From positions 434,001 through 498,000 of the forward strand of contig OZ037926.1 of assembly GCA_964035575.1 (NCBI GenBank): 64,000 nucleotides of DNA, given 5' to 3'. Both the position numbers and the translations under genes were made by a program. Below are positions 51,456 through 62,062 of the stretch, piece by piece. This DNA is from Rhynchopus sp. YZ270_cl-10 (Eukaryota; Euglenozoa; Diplonemea; Diplonemida; Diplonemidae). Positions within the stretch are counted from its first letter, which is position 1. Every line of letters begins with the position of its first letter. The notes beneath the pieces were generated by a model. That model was not told the origin of the DNA. It was given only the letters and a program-made list of their open reading frames with translations, and searched no databases.

Positions 51456-54400
51456 TCAGACCGAGCCAGTTTGGGCAACCTCGGGGTCGGGGAGGCTGGC
51501 TGTGAGCTCCTCAAGCTGTCCAATGAAGAGCTCGTTCTCGTTCTGCTGGCGCTGCTTGCGCTGGAAGATGACAAACGCCACAAGCCCACCCATGCACAGC
51601 GCTCCGAGAGACCCGATCACCGCGAAGAGCCATCCCATGCCCGAGTCGCTGCTCTCGCTGCTCTCCTCAGGCTTGTCGCTTGCGCCTGTGACCGCAATCG
51701 GCATCGTGCTGCCAACAGGCACAGTCATCCCACCCGAGTTGTCCGCAAGCTTCCCGCTGCCCACAGACTCCTCCATCTCAGCAACAGACTGCCCAACCTG
51801 CTCATCAGTCCCCTCAACGCGGTACTCAAAGTAGTACTTCTGGTCCGAGTCCCCAGACTGCAGCACCACAGCCGCGCGTGCATCAGAGGCACCACTTGTA
51901 GACCAGCTCTTGTCGGCAACAACAGCATGCTCCTCGGCGTGGTTCTCCTCGTTCCACGAGTGTGGGATGTCCACACGCCACTGGTCCGCCACGTCGGTAG
52001 GGGGCATCTGTCCGTCCTTCGTGTACGCAGCAATCAGCGTCACCACAAGGTTCTGGGGGTTCTGCGCCAACGTGGCGGAGCCTCTGAACAGCGTCATGCG
52101 GATCCTACGCAGCACAGCCTTCGGGTTCTCAAAGATGTCCTCAATAGCGCCCTTGACGTCCTGCTTGATCTGCTTCCACACCTTCTTCGCCGCCTTCTTC
52201 AGCTCCTGCTTGTCGAGTGTCTTCTGTTCGTTCTTGTAGTCGTCTGTGCACTTCGACCCAAAGGTGTTGCAGCAGTACGTTGCCTGCACAAGGTCCATCT
52301 TCTGTGCATCGCACGTCATTGTGCAGCCCTTCTGCATCACTCGGCAGCACCACTCACGCTCATCGTCCTTCGGCGCACTGCAGTCTGCGAACTTCGGCTC
52401 CGGGCACATCACATTGCTGCTGTTGCAGCAGTCCGCCTTGAACGCAGCGTCCACTGTCGCGCCCGACTTCTCCGCAGCCATGCACTTCTCACGCTTGTCC
52501 TGGACCACGGTGCAGCCCTGCTTCTTGTTCTCACAGCACCACAGGCGCTGTTCGTGCGTCCATGGCGCAAGGGTGCGTACCTCGTCACAGGTGTAGTTCG
52601 TTGGTGCCCCACACGCCATCTCCGTGCACCCAACCTTCCCGCCGTTGCACCAGCATGTGTTGCAGTCCTTCTTGAAGCGCTCTCCCTCCTTCACAACCTC
52701 CCCGTTCTCCAGCGTGCACGACTTCACACACGCCATCTCCGTGCACATCAGATCCCCGTCCATGCAGGTGCAGGTGTTGCAGTCCACAGCCGTGCTCTCG
52801 TTGTGCTTCAGCATCTTTCCGTTGTCCATCTTGCAGCTCTTCTCCTTAGTAGGGGGGCAGTACATCTTAGTGCAGGCAAGCTTGCCGTCAAAGCACCTGC
52901 ATGTGTTGCAGTCCACCTTCCCGCTGGTGCCGTGCTTGATCATGCCCGTTGAGGTCTTGCAGTTCTCACCGTCCACTGGTGGCTTGGTGTCGTTCTGGGC
53001 AGGCTTCACACACTTGTGGGAGCATGCACAGTCGTCGGCCTGACACACAAGACCAGCGTCACACTTCGCAACCTGACACGGAGCAACAAAGCACTGTGGG
53101 CAAGCCGGCTTGTCTGTGGGTGTCGGTGGCTTGGTGTCGTTCTTGGAAGGCTTCACGCAGTAAGCGTTTCCAGCGGCATCCACCTCACATCCCATCGAGC
53201 AGCGCAGGGTTGCGCAAGGGTGCACGGTGGGAGCAGTCGTGTTCATCGGTGCGGGCTTCACACACTTGTGGGTGCACGTGCAGTCATCTGCCTCACACAC
53301 AAGACCAGCGTCACACTGTGCAACCTGGCAAGGGGCAGCGAAGCACTGCACGCAAGCCGGCTTGTCTGTGGGCTTGTCAGTCGGTGCAGGGCATGCCATC
53401 TTTGTGCACCTCAGCATCCCGTTGGAGCATGTGCAAGTGTTGCAGTCCATACGCACAGAGGCACCGTCCTTGACCAGTTCTCCTGATGCTGTCTCACACT
53501 CCTTTGCGGGCAGGTCTGTCGGCTTCGGGATGTCCTCCTTGACGCACTCGAAGTTGCAGCCGCCGCAGTAGTTCTCTTTGCATGTGAAGCCAGGCGCGCA
53601 GTCGGCAAGGTTGCACGGGTTCTCCTTGCAACGCACCTGCAGACAGGGTGCAGGGGCAGTCGTGTTCTGCACTGGTGTGGGTTTGTCGGTGGGCTTCTGG
53701 CACTTTCCGGGAAGGTCGCAGGTCGGGTCCGCACACGGGCACTCGAGACCCTCCTCACAGCGGTCGGTAGCACACGGCAGGGTGAAGCCGTTGCAGCTTG
53801 CACCCACGCCAACACGCTTCACACACTCACGCACAGCGAAGTCTGCACACTCCAGGTACGAGTTCATGGTCGGAAGACGTGCAGTCCTGCACCACTCAGA
53901 AGCACCGCAGTCAGCGTCTGTCGTACATCCACTCGCAACAGGCGGCTTGGTGTCGTTCTGGGCGGGCTTCACACACTTGTGGGTGCATGCACAGTCGTCT
54001 GCCTCACACACAAGACCAGCGTCACACTGTGCAACCTGGCAGGGGGCAGCGAAGCACTGCACGCAAGCCGGCTTATCCGTGGGCTTGTCAGTCGGTGTCG
54101 GTGGCTTGGTGTCGTTCTTGGAAGGCTTCACGCAGTAAGCGTTTCCAGCGGCATCCACCTCACATCCCATCGAGCAGCGCAGGGTTGCGCAGGGGTGCAC
54201 GGTGGGCGCAGTTGTGTTCATCGGTGCAGGCTTCACACACTTGTGGGTGCACGTGCAGTCATCTGCCTCACACACAAGACCAGCGTCACACTGTGCAACC
54301 TGGCAGGGGGCAGCGAAGCACTGCACGCAAGCCGGCTTGTCTGTGGGCTTGTCAGTCGGTGCAGGGCATGCCATCTTTGTGCACCTCAGCATCCCGTTGG

Positions 54401-56105
54401 AGCATGTGCAGGTGTTGCAGTCCATACGCACAGAGGCACCGTCCTTGACCAGTTCTCCTGACGCGGTCTCGCACTCCTTTGCGGGCAGGTCTGTCGGCTT
54501 CGGGATGTCCTCCTTGACGCACTGGTGGCTGCAACCTCCACACCCGCTGGACACGCACTTGTAGTTATCCTCGCACTTGGCGGTCTTGCAAGCGTCGCAG
54601 TCAGACAGAGGACCGAAGTCGCCACACTCACACTTCGCAGGGTTGTAGCACCAGCCAGCCAGAGCAATGCACATCTTCGACTCGTTGTACGGGGTGCAAG
54701 TTGCAGGTGTCGGTGGCTTCGTGTCGTTCTTGGAAGGCTGCACGCAGTAAGCGTTTCCAGCGGCATCCACCTCACATCCCATCGAGCAGCGCAGGGTTGC
54801 GCAGGGGTGCACGGTGGGCGCAGTTGTGTTCATCGGTGCGGGCTTCACACACTTGTGGGTGCACGTGCAGTCATCTGCCTCACACACAAGACCAGCGTCA
54901 CACTGTGCAACCTGGCAAGGGGCAGCGAAGCACTGCACACAAGCCGGCTTGTCTGTGGGTGTCGGTGGCTTCGTGTCGTTCTTGGAAGGCTTCACGCAGT
55001 AAGCGTTTCCAGCGGCATCCACCTCACATCCCATCGAGCAGCGCAGGGTTGCGCAGGGGTGCACGGTGGGCGCAGTTGTGTTCATCGGTGCGGGCTTCAC
55101 ACACTTGTGGGTGCACGTGCAGTCGTCTGCCTCACACACAAGACCAGCGTCACACTGTGCAACCTGGCAAGGGGCAGCGAAGCACTGCACACATGGCTTG
55201 TCAGTCGGTGTCGGTGGCTTGGTGTCGTTCTTGGAAGGCTGCACGCAGTAAGCGTTTCCAGCGGCATCCACCTCACATCCCATCGAGCAGCGCAGGGTTG
55301 CGCAGGGGTGCACGGTGGGCGCAGTCGTGTTCATCGGTGCGGGCTTCACACACTTGTGGGTGCACGTGCAGTCATCTGCCTCACACACAAGACCAGCGTC
55401 ACACTGTGCAACCTGGCAAGGGGCAGCGAAGCACTGCACGCAAGCCGGCTTGTCTGTGGGTGTCGGTGGCTTCGTGTCGTTCTTGGAAGGCTGCACGCAG
55501 TAAGCGTTTCCAGCAGCATCCACCTCACATCCCATCGAGCAGCGCAGGGTTGCGCAGGGGTGCACGGTGGGAGCAGTCGTGTTCATCGGTGCGGGCTTCA
55601 CACACTTGTGGGTGCACGTGCAGTCGTCTGCCTCACACACAAGACCAGCGTCACACTGTGCAACCTGGCAGGGGGCAGCGAAGCACTGCACGCAAGCCGG
55701 CTTGTCTGTGGGTGTCGGTGGCTTGGTGTCGTTCTGTGTAGGCTGCACGCAGTAAGCGTTTCCAGCGGCATCCACCTCACATCCCATCGAGCAGCGCAGG
55801 GTTGCGCAGGGGTGCACGGTGGGAGCAGTTGTGTTCATCGGTGCGGGCTTCACACACTTGTGGGTGCATGCACAGTCGTCTGCCTCACACACAAGACCAG
55901 CGTCACACTGTGCAACCTGGCAAGGGGCAGCGAAGCACTGCACGCATGCTGTGTTGTTTCCTGTGCTGTTTGCTGACACACACACGGCCTGCCCTGCTGC
56001 GTCCACTTCACATGCCTGCGGACAGCGCACGCTCGCACATGGGTCCGTCACCCCGCTCTGTGCTGCCGCCACAGCAGCACACAGTACCACACGATAGAAC
56101 ATCAT
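51456..56105 (-). CDS. Modular Cys-rich type I membrane protein with pacifastin-like motifs
   Basis: One exon, 1549 aa, starting MMFYRVVLCAAVAAAQSG (signal peptide). The ectodomain has nine copies of a Cys module (CVQCFAAPCQVAQCDAGLVC followed by EADDC.CTHKC), mostly followed by HPCATLRCSMGCEVDAAGNA and Pro/Thr linkers (KPPTPTDKP), unit about 84 aa or 252 nt. Five pacifastin-like motifs (DCNTCTCSNGMLRCTKMAC type; C-x-C-x-C...G...CT..x.C) lie between and after them, plus a DCGASEWC region. A distal part has WCC motifs (LWCCENKKQGC, EWCCRVMQKGC). A membrane helix (GWLFAVIGSLGALCMGGLVA) and a short cytosolic tail with acidic/Gln residues end the protein. Pacifastin modules inhibit serine proteases in arthropods; inhibition here is not shown. 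Probably a cell-surface protein. Confidence 0.8.
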   Translation of the reverse strand: MMFYRVVLCAAVAAAQSGVTDPCASVRCPQACEVDAAGQAVCVSANSTGNNTACVQCFAAPCQVAQCDAGLVCEADDCACTHKCVKPAPMNTTAPTVHPCATLRCSMGCEVDAAGNAYCVQPTQNDTKPPTPTDKPACVQCFAAPCQVAQCDAGLVCEADDCTCTHKCVKPAPMNTTAPTVHPCATLRCSMGCEVDAAGNAYCVQPSKNDTKPPTPTDKPACVQCFAAPCQVAQCDAGLVCEADDCTCTHKCVKPAPMNTTAPTVHPCATLRCSMGCEVDAAGNAYCVQPSKNDTKPPTPTDKPCVQCFAAPCQVAQCDAGLVCEADDCTCTHKCVKPAPMNTTAPTVHPCATLRCSMGCEVDAAGNAYCVKPSKNDTKPPTPTDKPACVQCFAAPCQVAQCDAGLVCEADDCTCTHKCVKPAPMNTTAPTVHPCATLRCSMGCEVDAAGNAYCVQPSKNDTKPPTPATCTPYNESKMCIALAGWCYNPAKCECGDFGPLSDCDACKTAKCEDNYKCVSSGCGGCSHQCVKEDIPKPTDLPAKECETASGELVKDGASVRMDCNTCTCSNGMLRCTKMACPAPTDKPTDKPACVQCFAAPCQVAQCDAGLVCEADDCTCTHKCVKPAPMNTTAPTVHPCATLRCSMGCEVDAAGNAYCVKPSKNDTKPPTPTDKPTDKPACVQCFAAPCQVAQCDAGLVCEADDCACTHKCVKPAQNDTKPPVASGCTTDADCGASEWCRTARLPTMNSYLECADFAVRECVKRVGVGASCNGFTLPCATDRCEEGLECPCADPTCDLPGKCQKPTDKPTPVQNTTAPAPCLQVRCKENPCNLADCAPGFTCKENYCGGCNFECVKEDIPKPTDLPAKECETASGELVKDGASVRMDCNTCTCSNGMLRCTKMACPAPTDKPTDKPACVQCFAAPCQVAQCDAGLVCEADDCTCTHKCVKPAPMNTTAPTVHPCATLRCSMGCEVDAAGNAYCVKPSKNDTKPPTPTDKPACPQCFVAPCQVAKCDAGLVCQADDCACSHKCVKPAQNDTKPPVDGENCKTSTGMIKHGTSGKVDCNTCRCFDGKLACTKMYCPPTKEKSCKMDNGKMLKHNESTAVDCNTCTCMDGDLMCTEMACVKSCTLENGEVVKEGERFKKDCNTCWCNGGKVGCTEMACGAPTNYTCDEVRTLAPWTHEQRLWCCENKKQGCTVVQDKREKCMAAEKSGATVDAAFKADCCNSSNVMCPEPKFADCSAPKDDEREWCCRVMQKGCTMTCDAQKMDLVQATYCCNTFGSKCTDDYKNEQKTLDKQELKKAAKKVWKQIKQDVKGAIEDIFENPKAVLRRIRMTLFRGSATLAQNPQNLVVTLIAAYTKDGQMPPTDVADQWRVDIPHSWNEENHAEEHAVVADKSWSTSGASDARAAVVLQSGDSDQKYYFEYRVEGTDEQVGQSVAEMEESVGSGKLADNSGGMTVPVGSTMPIAVTGASDKPEESSESSDSGMGWLFAVIGSLGALCMGGLVAFVIFQRKQRQQNENELFIGQLEELTASLPDPEVAQTGSV

Positions 56106-56406
56106 TTTTCTCCTTCCTTTACAATATTAGTTTCCTGGGTTGTGGTGTTAATAGTGTCTGGTAGCGGTGGATCATAAATGAACATCATAAACTTTTTTTT
56201 TGTCTCCTTGAACCCATCTCCGTTGATCGAATAACAACACCACACCGCGGTGCTGAGGAAGGGGTTCAAAGCAGTTTACTCCACGCATGGCTTGTACACA
56301 CTGACCGATGCCGAAGCCTGCAGGCGAACAAACCTAAGGCAAAGCACGGCCCCAAGACGATAGCAAAGATCTGATAAACGCCTTGGAAGATGGTAAGGGG
56401 GGGGGG

Positions 56407-57651
56407 TAGGGGGTTCCACGTATAAGGAAATCCTTAAGGACTTGCTGTCCAAAACCCATTTTTTTGAAATTTCGGTGAAGAAACCCACTAAAATGGGCGT
56501 ACCTGGCCGCAAATCGCCCTGGGGATCACCCATATATCCCAATAAACCACCTGACGACCTTCACAGAGCATTTCTTTTCCGAAAAAAATCGATTTTTTGT
56601 GAAAAAAAGGCCAAAAACTGCGTCACGTTTGCGTCACGCTTGGTGACCAAAATTTAACACTTGCCAAGAAATTTCTCCAATCAGACAAAACTCCTTCTAA
56701 ACACCCGAAAAACACTTCAGTCCACATCTTCTGGGGTCCCGGGGTGGAAATGTATGGTTTTTACAGCTTTTAGGGGTCCTGGGAGGGTCCCAGACGTATT
56801 CATGAGGGACGGAACCGCTTAAAATGCCCGAATTTACCTCTTTTTTAGGGTGCTTTTTCACCTTAAAAATTCAAAAAAAAGTTCTCAGATAAGCACAGAA
56901 GTGTCCAAACCCCCTCGGAACTACTCGCCAGACCCCCTGCGGGGTGGAGAATCATATTTGCGATCACTTTTTGGGCTATTTTGCCCAAAATAACCTCATG
57001 TTACACTTTTGTTACACTTGTCCCAAAATAGGGTATTTTAGGCCATTTTGGGACAAGTGGGACAAAAGTGGGACACGGGATTATTTTGGGCAAAATAGCC
57101 CAAAAAGTGATCGCAAATATGATTCTCCACCCCGCAGGGGGTCTGGCGAGTAGTTCCGAGGGGGTTTGGACACTTCTGTGCTTATCTGAGAACTTTTTTT
57201 TGAATTTTTAAGGTGAAAAAGCACCCTAAAAAAGAGGTAAATTCGGGTATTTTAAGCGGTTCCCTCATGAATACGTCTGGGACCCTCCCAGGACCCCTAA
57301 AAGCTGTAAAAACCATACATTTCCACCCCGGGACCCCAGAAGATGCGGACTGAAGTGTTTTTCGGGTGTTTAGAAGGAGTTTTGTCTGATTGGAGAAATT
57401 TCTTGGCAAGTGTTAAATTTTGGTCACCAAGCGTGACGCAAACGTGACGCAGTTTTTGGCCTTTTTTTCACAAAAAATCAATTTTTTTCGGAAAAGAAAT
57501 GCTCTGTGAAGGTCGTCAGGTGGTTTATTGGGATATATGGGTGATCCCCAGGGCGATTTGCGGCCAGGCACGCCCATTTTAGTGGGTTTCTTCACCGAAA
57601 TTTCAAAAAAATGGGTTTTGGACAGCAAAACGCCCTTGGTGGAACCCCCTA
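56407..57651. repeat. Near-perfect palindrome of about 1.25 kb
   Basis: Left arm (from about 56407) and right arm (to about 57651) are reverse complements over about 560-590 bp, with few mismatches, around a centre near 57035. Matching pairs: GGGGGTTCCAC/GTGGAACCCCC, GCTGTCCAAAACCCATTTTT/its complement, GCGATCACTTTTTGGGCTAT/its complement. The middle (57000-57085) is a diverged inverted repeat (GTTACACTTGTCCCAAAAT). It is either a foldback element or an inverted duplication. Both arms carry the same open frame of about 70 codons, which is no evidence for a gene. Confidence 0.9.
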
Positions 57652-57769
57652 AAGGGGGGGGGGGGGTTTGGTAACTTGAAGTTGGAAAATTTACAAAGTG
57701 CGCGAACCCTCTCAGGGGGTTGGTACAAAAAATCTTCACAAAGGGAAACGAAAGAAAAGTTGGTATGCC

Positions 57770-57808
57770 ATGAAAACCTAAGTCTTAAGAATTCGTGTGA
57801 GGCACCTG
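57770..57808 (+). repeat. Diverged CTAAG-class repeat
   Basis: ATGAAAACCTAAGTCTTAAG then AATTCGTGTGAGGCACCTG; CCTAAG and GGCACC ends only. Confidence 0.3.
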
Positions 57809-58083
57809 AAGGGAGGCGGAGGAGGAGGGAAAAGAAGAACGAAAGTTTGACAGATGAATGGTGGCGCGCACATTCCATCGCTTTCAAGTTGTTTGTTTCT
57901 GCTTAAAAAGAAGCGAGCTAAAAAAGAAAAAGAGAGAGAACAAGATGGACCTTTAGCCACCTCTAAATGGGAGGGGAAAGTGGGGGAACGGTAATAAATG
58001 AAACAGTAGTATGTATGAGGGTAGAGTGACTGTCTGTGTCTTTGTTTGCAAGAAAAGGAAAAAAAAAAAAAAAAAATATTATG

Positions 58084-58119
58084 AGATGACTACTAAGCCT
58101 CACATTGCTTAGCCACCTT
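58084..58119 (+). repeat. Small hairpin, CTAAG class
   Basis: GAGATGACTACTAAGCCTCA then CATTGCTTAGCCACCTTG. Inner CTAAGC/GCTTAG perfect, loop CTCACATT. Confidence 0.65.
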
Positions 58120-58393
58120 GGAAAAAAGGGGGGATCCCAATATTTTGAGAGGCACAGTTGTCACCTTCAAACGAGGACTAAGTGTTAGGGGACTGCAATG
58201 GGTGAGGGGGAGGGAGGGAGGGGGGGTGACAGACAAGATTGCACCGCGTTTTTTTAAAAAAAGAGGGGGTGCCTGGTTGTTTGTTTTTCTTCGAAGAAAA
58301 AAAACCAAACATAAGAAAAAAATAGAGACACTTTTGCAAGAACACCATAGGACACAGAATCCTGCAATAGTTGTCAATAAAAAAAAAAGGTGT

Positions 58394-58428
58394 CTTGAAG
58401 TACAAAGCCCTCTCGTGACAATGTACCA
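58394..58428 (+). repeat. Small hairpin, TACAAAG class
   Basis: TTGAAGTACAAAGCCCTCTC then GTGACAATGTACC. GTACA pairs with TGTAC. Confidence 0.65.
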
Positions 58429-58952
58429 ACAAAATCAACGGAAACCAGGAAAGACGCGGAAGGACTCCCACAGTCTTTTTTTCACCCCCTCCTTCTCTTT
58501 CCCCTCCCCTTTTTCCCGCTCCCCAAAAAAGCATTTTTTTTTTCTTTATGTTAGAAAACAAAGGAACTCGAAGCAGAAAGAAAAAAAAGACTGTGCCTGA
58601 GGTTGCATAGTAAGTAGAATCACCCTTCACTTCCTTCCTTAGAGATTGGGGAGTTTTATTTTTAACTGAAGTGATAAATCCGATGACATTCTGAATTGTT
58701 ATGATGCAGGATTTTGCACCAGATCTCTGTCTGTGTGTGCTACCGCTCGGTTGACTGTCTGTCTTTGCGTAGAGAGTCATTAAAAGATAGGGAATAAAAA
58801 AAAGTGTTATTTTGTCGTTCCTTCACCTTCTTGTTGTTTGATGCGTACGCTTCCACACAACACTCTCACCTTGGGTGGTGTAGCGGAGGGTGAACGACGT
58901 GACACTTTCCGCTCACAAAGTAGCGTGAGCGTAAAAAAGAAAAAAAAAAAAC

Positions 58953-58985
58953 AGTGTAAACGCCTCTCTTGTGGACGCAGACACT
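58953..58985 (+). repeat. Small hairpin, AACGCCTCT class
   Basis: AGTGTAAACGCCTCTCTTGT then GGACGCAGACACT. Outer stem is AGTGT/ACACT: compared with 26529 (AGTGC/GCACT) both sides have changed. Confidence 0.65.
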
Positions 58986-59127
58986 ACTTATTATTCCCTA
59001 TTCCTTTTTTGGTTTACTAGTAACAAGGTTACCAGTAGGGTGTGGGGTGTCAGAACCCCGTACCCCTTTGGCGAAACCCTGTTAAAACTAAGAATGTCTA
59101 CCCTTTCGTTAGCTGAATTACAGTAGA

Positions 59128-59280
59128 ATTGAAATACAAAGCACTCTCTCGTGGAACGGTGTACCTTTGATACATAACCGGGGTGTACCGTGGGAGGTGG
59201 TACACCCCAACCATGCAGTCCTACATTCCATTTCGTGGTTTACATCTGATATGTGCTATTCCCTCTTCCACTCATCAGCC
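59128..59280 (+). repeat. TACAAAG-class hairpin with longer repeat body
   Basis: TTGAAATACAAAGCACTCTC head, inner GGGGTGTACC..GGTACACCCC hairpin, then CAGTCCTACATTCCATTTCG TGGTTTACATCTGA. The longest copy; body shared with 14425, 35039 and 7830. No tRNA-like A or B boxes found. Confidence 0.65.
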
Positions 59281-60101
59281 AATTAAAAAGGGATCTGGAT
59301 AGGCAATGGATGGGGATGGGGATGTGGGTTGAGGATTTTTAGTGCAGGCGGGGGAGGGGGTTTAGTCCATTTTTCTATTTTTTTTGCAGAGATGAAAAGG
59401 ACAGCGTTTATTTAAAAAAGCAACAATGACAACAGCATAAAAAAAAAAACTCTCACTTTTCCACTCTACTAGGGTTCCATTTTTTTTTTGGTTTTGCACA
59501 TTTGTATTTTTCGTTGTGGCCATTTTTTTTGACCGATTGCTTGTATTATTAAAGATATGGGAGAGGGGGTAACCTTGGGCGGTCCAACTGAACTGTTCTG
59601 TGTGGTTTGTACCACGAAATAGCCTTTTTCAGAGAATCCTGAAGAAGCTACATGGTTACGTTAAACACACTACTCTTCCCACTACAGGCTCGTTTCGTTC
59701 TCTGTACCTTAAGAACGGAAAGATTGACCATATACATGGACACTTTACCAATTTTTTTCATATCCTTTAAATTCGTACACAGCGCCAAAGAGCCGGCAAA
59801 AGGGAGCGCAGTACACAGAGAGAACGATGGGGAGTGAAAAGGAAAAAAAAAAAAAAGAGAGAGAAAAGACATAACACACATCGAACTCCAAAACCGGACA
59901 GCAGATTTCAGCCCACCCAAAGATTACGACACATCTACCAAAAGGGGGGTGTGGGGGTGGTTAAAAAAAGAAAACAAAAGTGGTACGCTCAACATAAACC
60001 GGGTGGTTGGCTTTCTGAGACCCGGTTTCTTCTGTTTCGACGTAAAGGAAAATCCATGAATTGTTGTAAAAGACACACGATTAAGTTTTGGGAAAATGAC
60101 T

Positions 60102-61999
60102 ATAACACCCACGTTACTAATACCCATTTACGATAATACCCACTGGGTATTATCGTAAACTTTTTGGGTATTATCGTAAAGTTTTTGGGTATTATCGTAA
60201 ACTATTTGGGTATTAGTTTTGGGTATTATCGTAAACTTTTTGGGTATTACCCAGGTACCCAGGTACGATGTGATTTAGCTGGCTACTCGCGCAAGGTATC
60301 AGAGGCGCTCGCACGCTGGTGAATGTGCAGACAAGGTATGGTTTCATCGACCCCAGGGAAAATACAATTTTCACTAAATATATGGGGGGGGGTTTTTTTT
60401 TACACAACTTTTTGCATCCCTGTCTTACATCCTCAAATTCAGGGTAACCATTTTTCTTGACAATTAACAATTAATCTTTCTCCAAGCGACATAACTTAAT
60501 TACACCCACATTTACACTCATCACAGGATCGCGAAATCTGAACTGCATCAGCGATTGCGCTTCTCCGTCTCCGACATTCTACACCTCAACATACGAAGAC
60601 CTGGGTGGGAACATTTAGTCAGTCACTGCTATAGCCATTAACCCAGGGAGCATAGCTAGTGCAAGAAATTCGACTTTGGCAACCTTCCGGAAAGTCTGTC
60701 CTCTGCTCGCGGAGGACTAGACACAAGAAAATATTGCGTTCCCCCAGAAAACCAGTGCACATTTCACACTCCTTGTGGGTGGTCTTGTTGCCTTTTCGTC
60801 ATAGTAATTTTGGCCCAGGCATGTTCTTGAAGCATGACAATTTAGTGTGTATGGGGCAGGGTGTTGTTTTGTTCTGAATTCTCTTTGTTATAACATCTAA
60901 GTCAATCGCGGGTGGTGGTGTGTGTAGCGTGAGGCACTCTTTTTAGCAAACTTCCTGCGGCTGCTAAAGTGTTATTTCTTCGGATTTAACAACGTACAGC
61001 GTAACATAGTGGTTTAGCCTGGTCGACACAACCTTTGATAGATACGGGATAACCAACCCCCTTCGACCCCTTGTGGGTTCACTGAACAAACCCTAGTGGT
61101 AGTTAAACGCGATTGACATTTACATTCCTAGAGATGAAAGAACAAGACAACACTTCTGTACCCGCGCATCAAAATTGTGGAAAACTTTGCACCCCAAACA
61201 CCCTCAACAACGCCCGCCAAAAGGCGCCCCTTGTTGCTGGGAGTTGGTTCTCATGATACCTGCACAGCGGGCATTCCTCTGAGTCCAACGCATGTTTGGC
61301 CTGTCTGCGGCGTTGTACTTAAGGTGCACGAAGGCAGGGTCTGGTGGTAAATTTTGCGTAGTACTGCGACGTGGTACTGCGTGGGTCTGGGAATATGGGT
61401 ACCTGGGTACAGGATATTGGTTGTGTAAGACATCTTCCACCATGCATTGAGGAGGGTAAGACAGTGTTCGCAGTTTCTACCTGATAGCATTACAACATTT
61501 AACTTCTCCACGGGGGTCTTGGGCCGTTCACTCGGTTCTACCTTGACTACCGGAAGATATTCTTGAGGCCTTTTTGGTCTTTAGAATATCCGGTCTTCCC
61601 GAACGGAGGCACACTTTGTGTGTTACTACGACCTGGCAATTTCCAGCAGTAGGTTAAGTAATCTTTCTTGTAAATTGTTGGATCATTATCTCCTCAGTGC
61701 ATGAATGCCCCACGTGACTGGACACTTTTGTGTTTGTCATGTGGAGCTGTGGTTGCTCTTTCACGACTTTTTTCCTGTTCCTGGGTACCTGTTCCTGGAC
61801 CTGGACCTGGGTACCTGGGTACCTGGGTGCCTGGGTACTACCCAACCTGGGTAATACCCAAAAAGTTTACGATAATACCCAAAACTAATACCCAAAAAGT
61901 TTACGATAATACCCAAAAACTTTACGATAATACCCAAAAAGTTTACGATAATACCCAGTGGGTATTATCGTAAATGGGTATTAGTAACGTGGGTGTTAT
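60102..61999. mobile_element. 1.9-kb element with long repetitive TIRs (foldback type)
   Basis: Ends ATAACACCCACGTTACTAAT (left, 60102) and its complement ending GGGTGTTAT (right, 61999). The TIRs are about 150-200 bp and consist of tandem GGGTATTATCGTAAACTTTT units (five at each end), then GGTACCTGGGTACC-type repeats. No clear target duplication. The interior (60260-61790) holds no long frame; short minus frames near 61204-61511 have CxxC-like pairs but no recognisable transposase domain. It looks like a foldback-type DNA element. Confidence 0.8.
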
Positions 62000-62062
62000 G
62001 ATAATTACCCCTTAAGTTTTTTATTGTTTTCACAAAAAAATGAGGGGAATAAAACTGTTTGT

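Larger units (their letters stand above)
56106..62062. other. 6-kb intergenic region with palindrome and large TIR element
   Basis: No protein gene supported. Holds the palindrome 56407-57651, hairpins 57770-58985, the repeat 59128-59280 and the 1.9-kb TIR element 60102-61999. The remainder is low complexity or plain. Confidence 0.6.

Noticed and set aside
56442-57739. Matching frames of about 70-108 codons in both palindrome arms
   Set aside because: They are the same sequence read from two arms, without a start context or recognised domain.
14425-59280. tRNA-derived SINE with TACAAAG head
   Set aside because: The repeat is SINE-sized, but I found no convincing A or B box, no tRNA fold and no constant A-rich tail, so I left it as an unclassified repeat.
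61204-61511. Possible transposase remnant inside the 60102-61999 element
   Set aside because: Cys/His spacing loosely recalls a zinc-ribbon tail, but no catalytic motif is visible and the frames are short.
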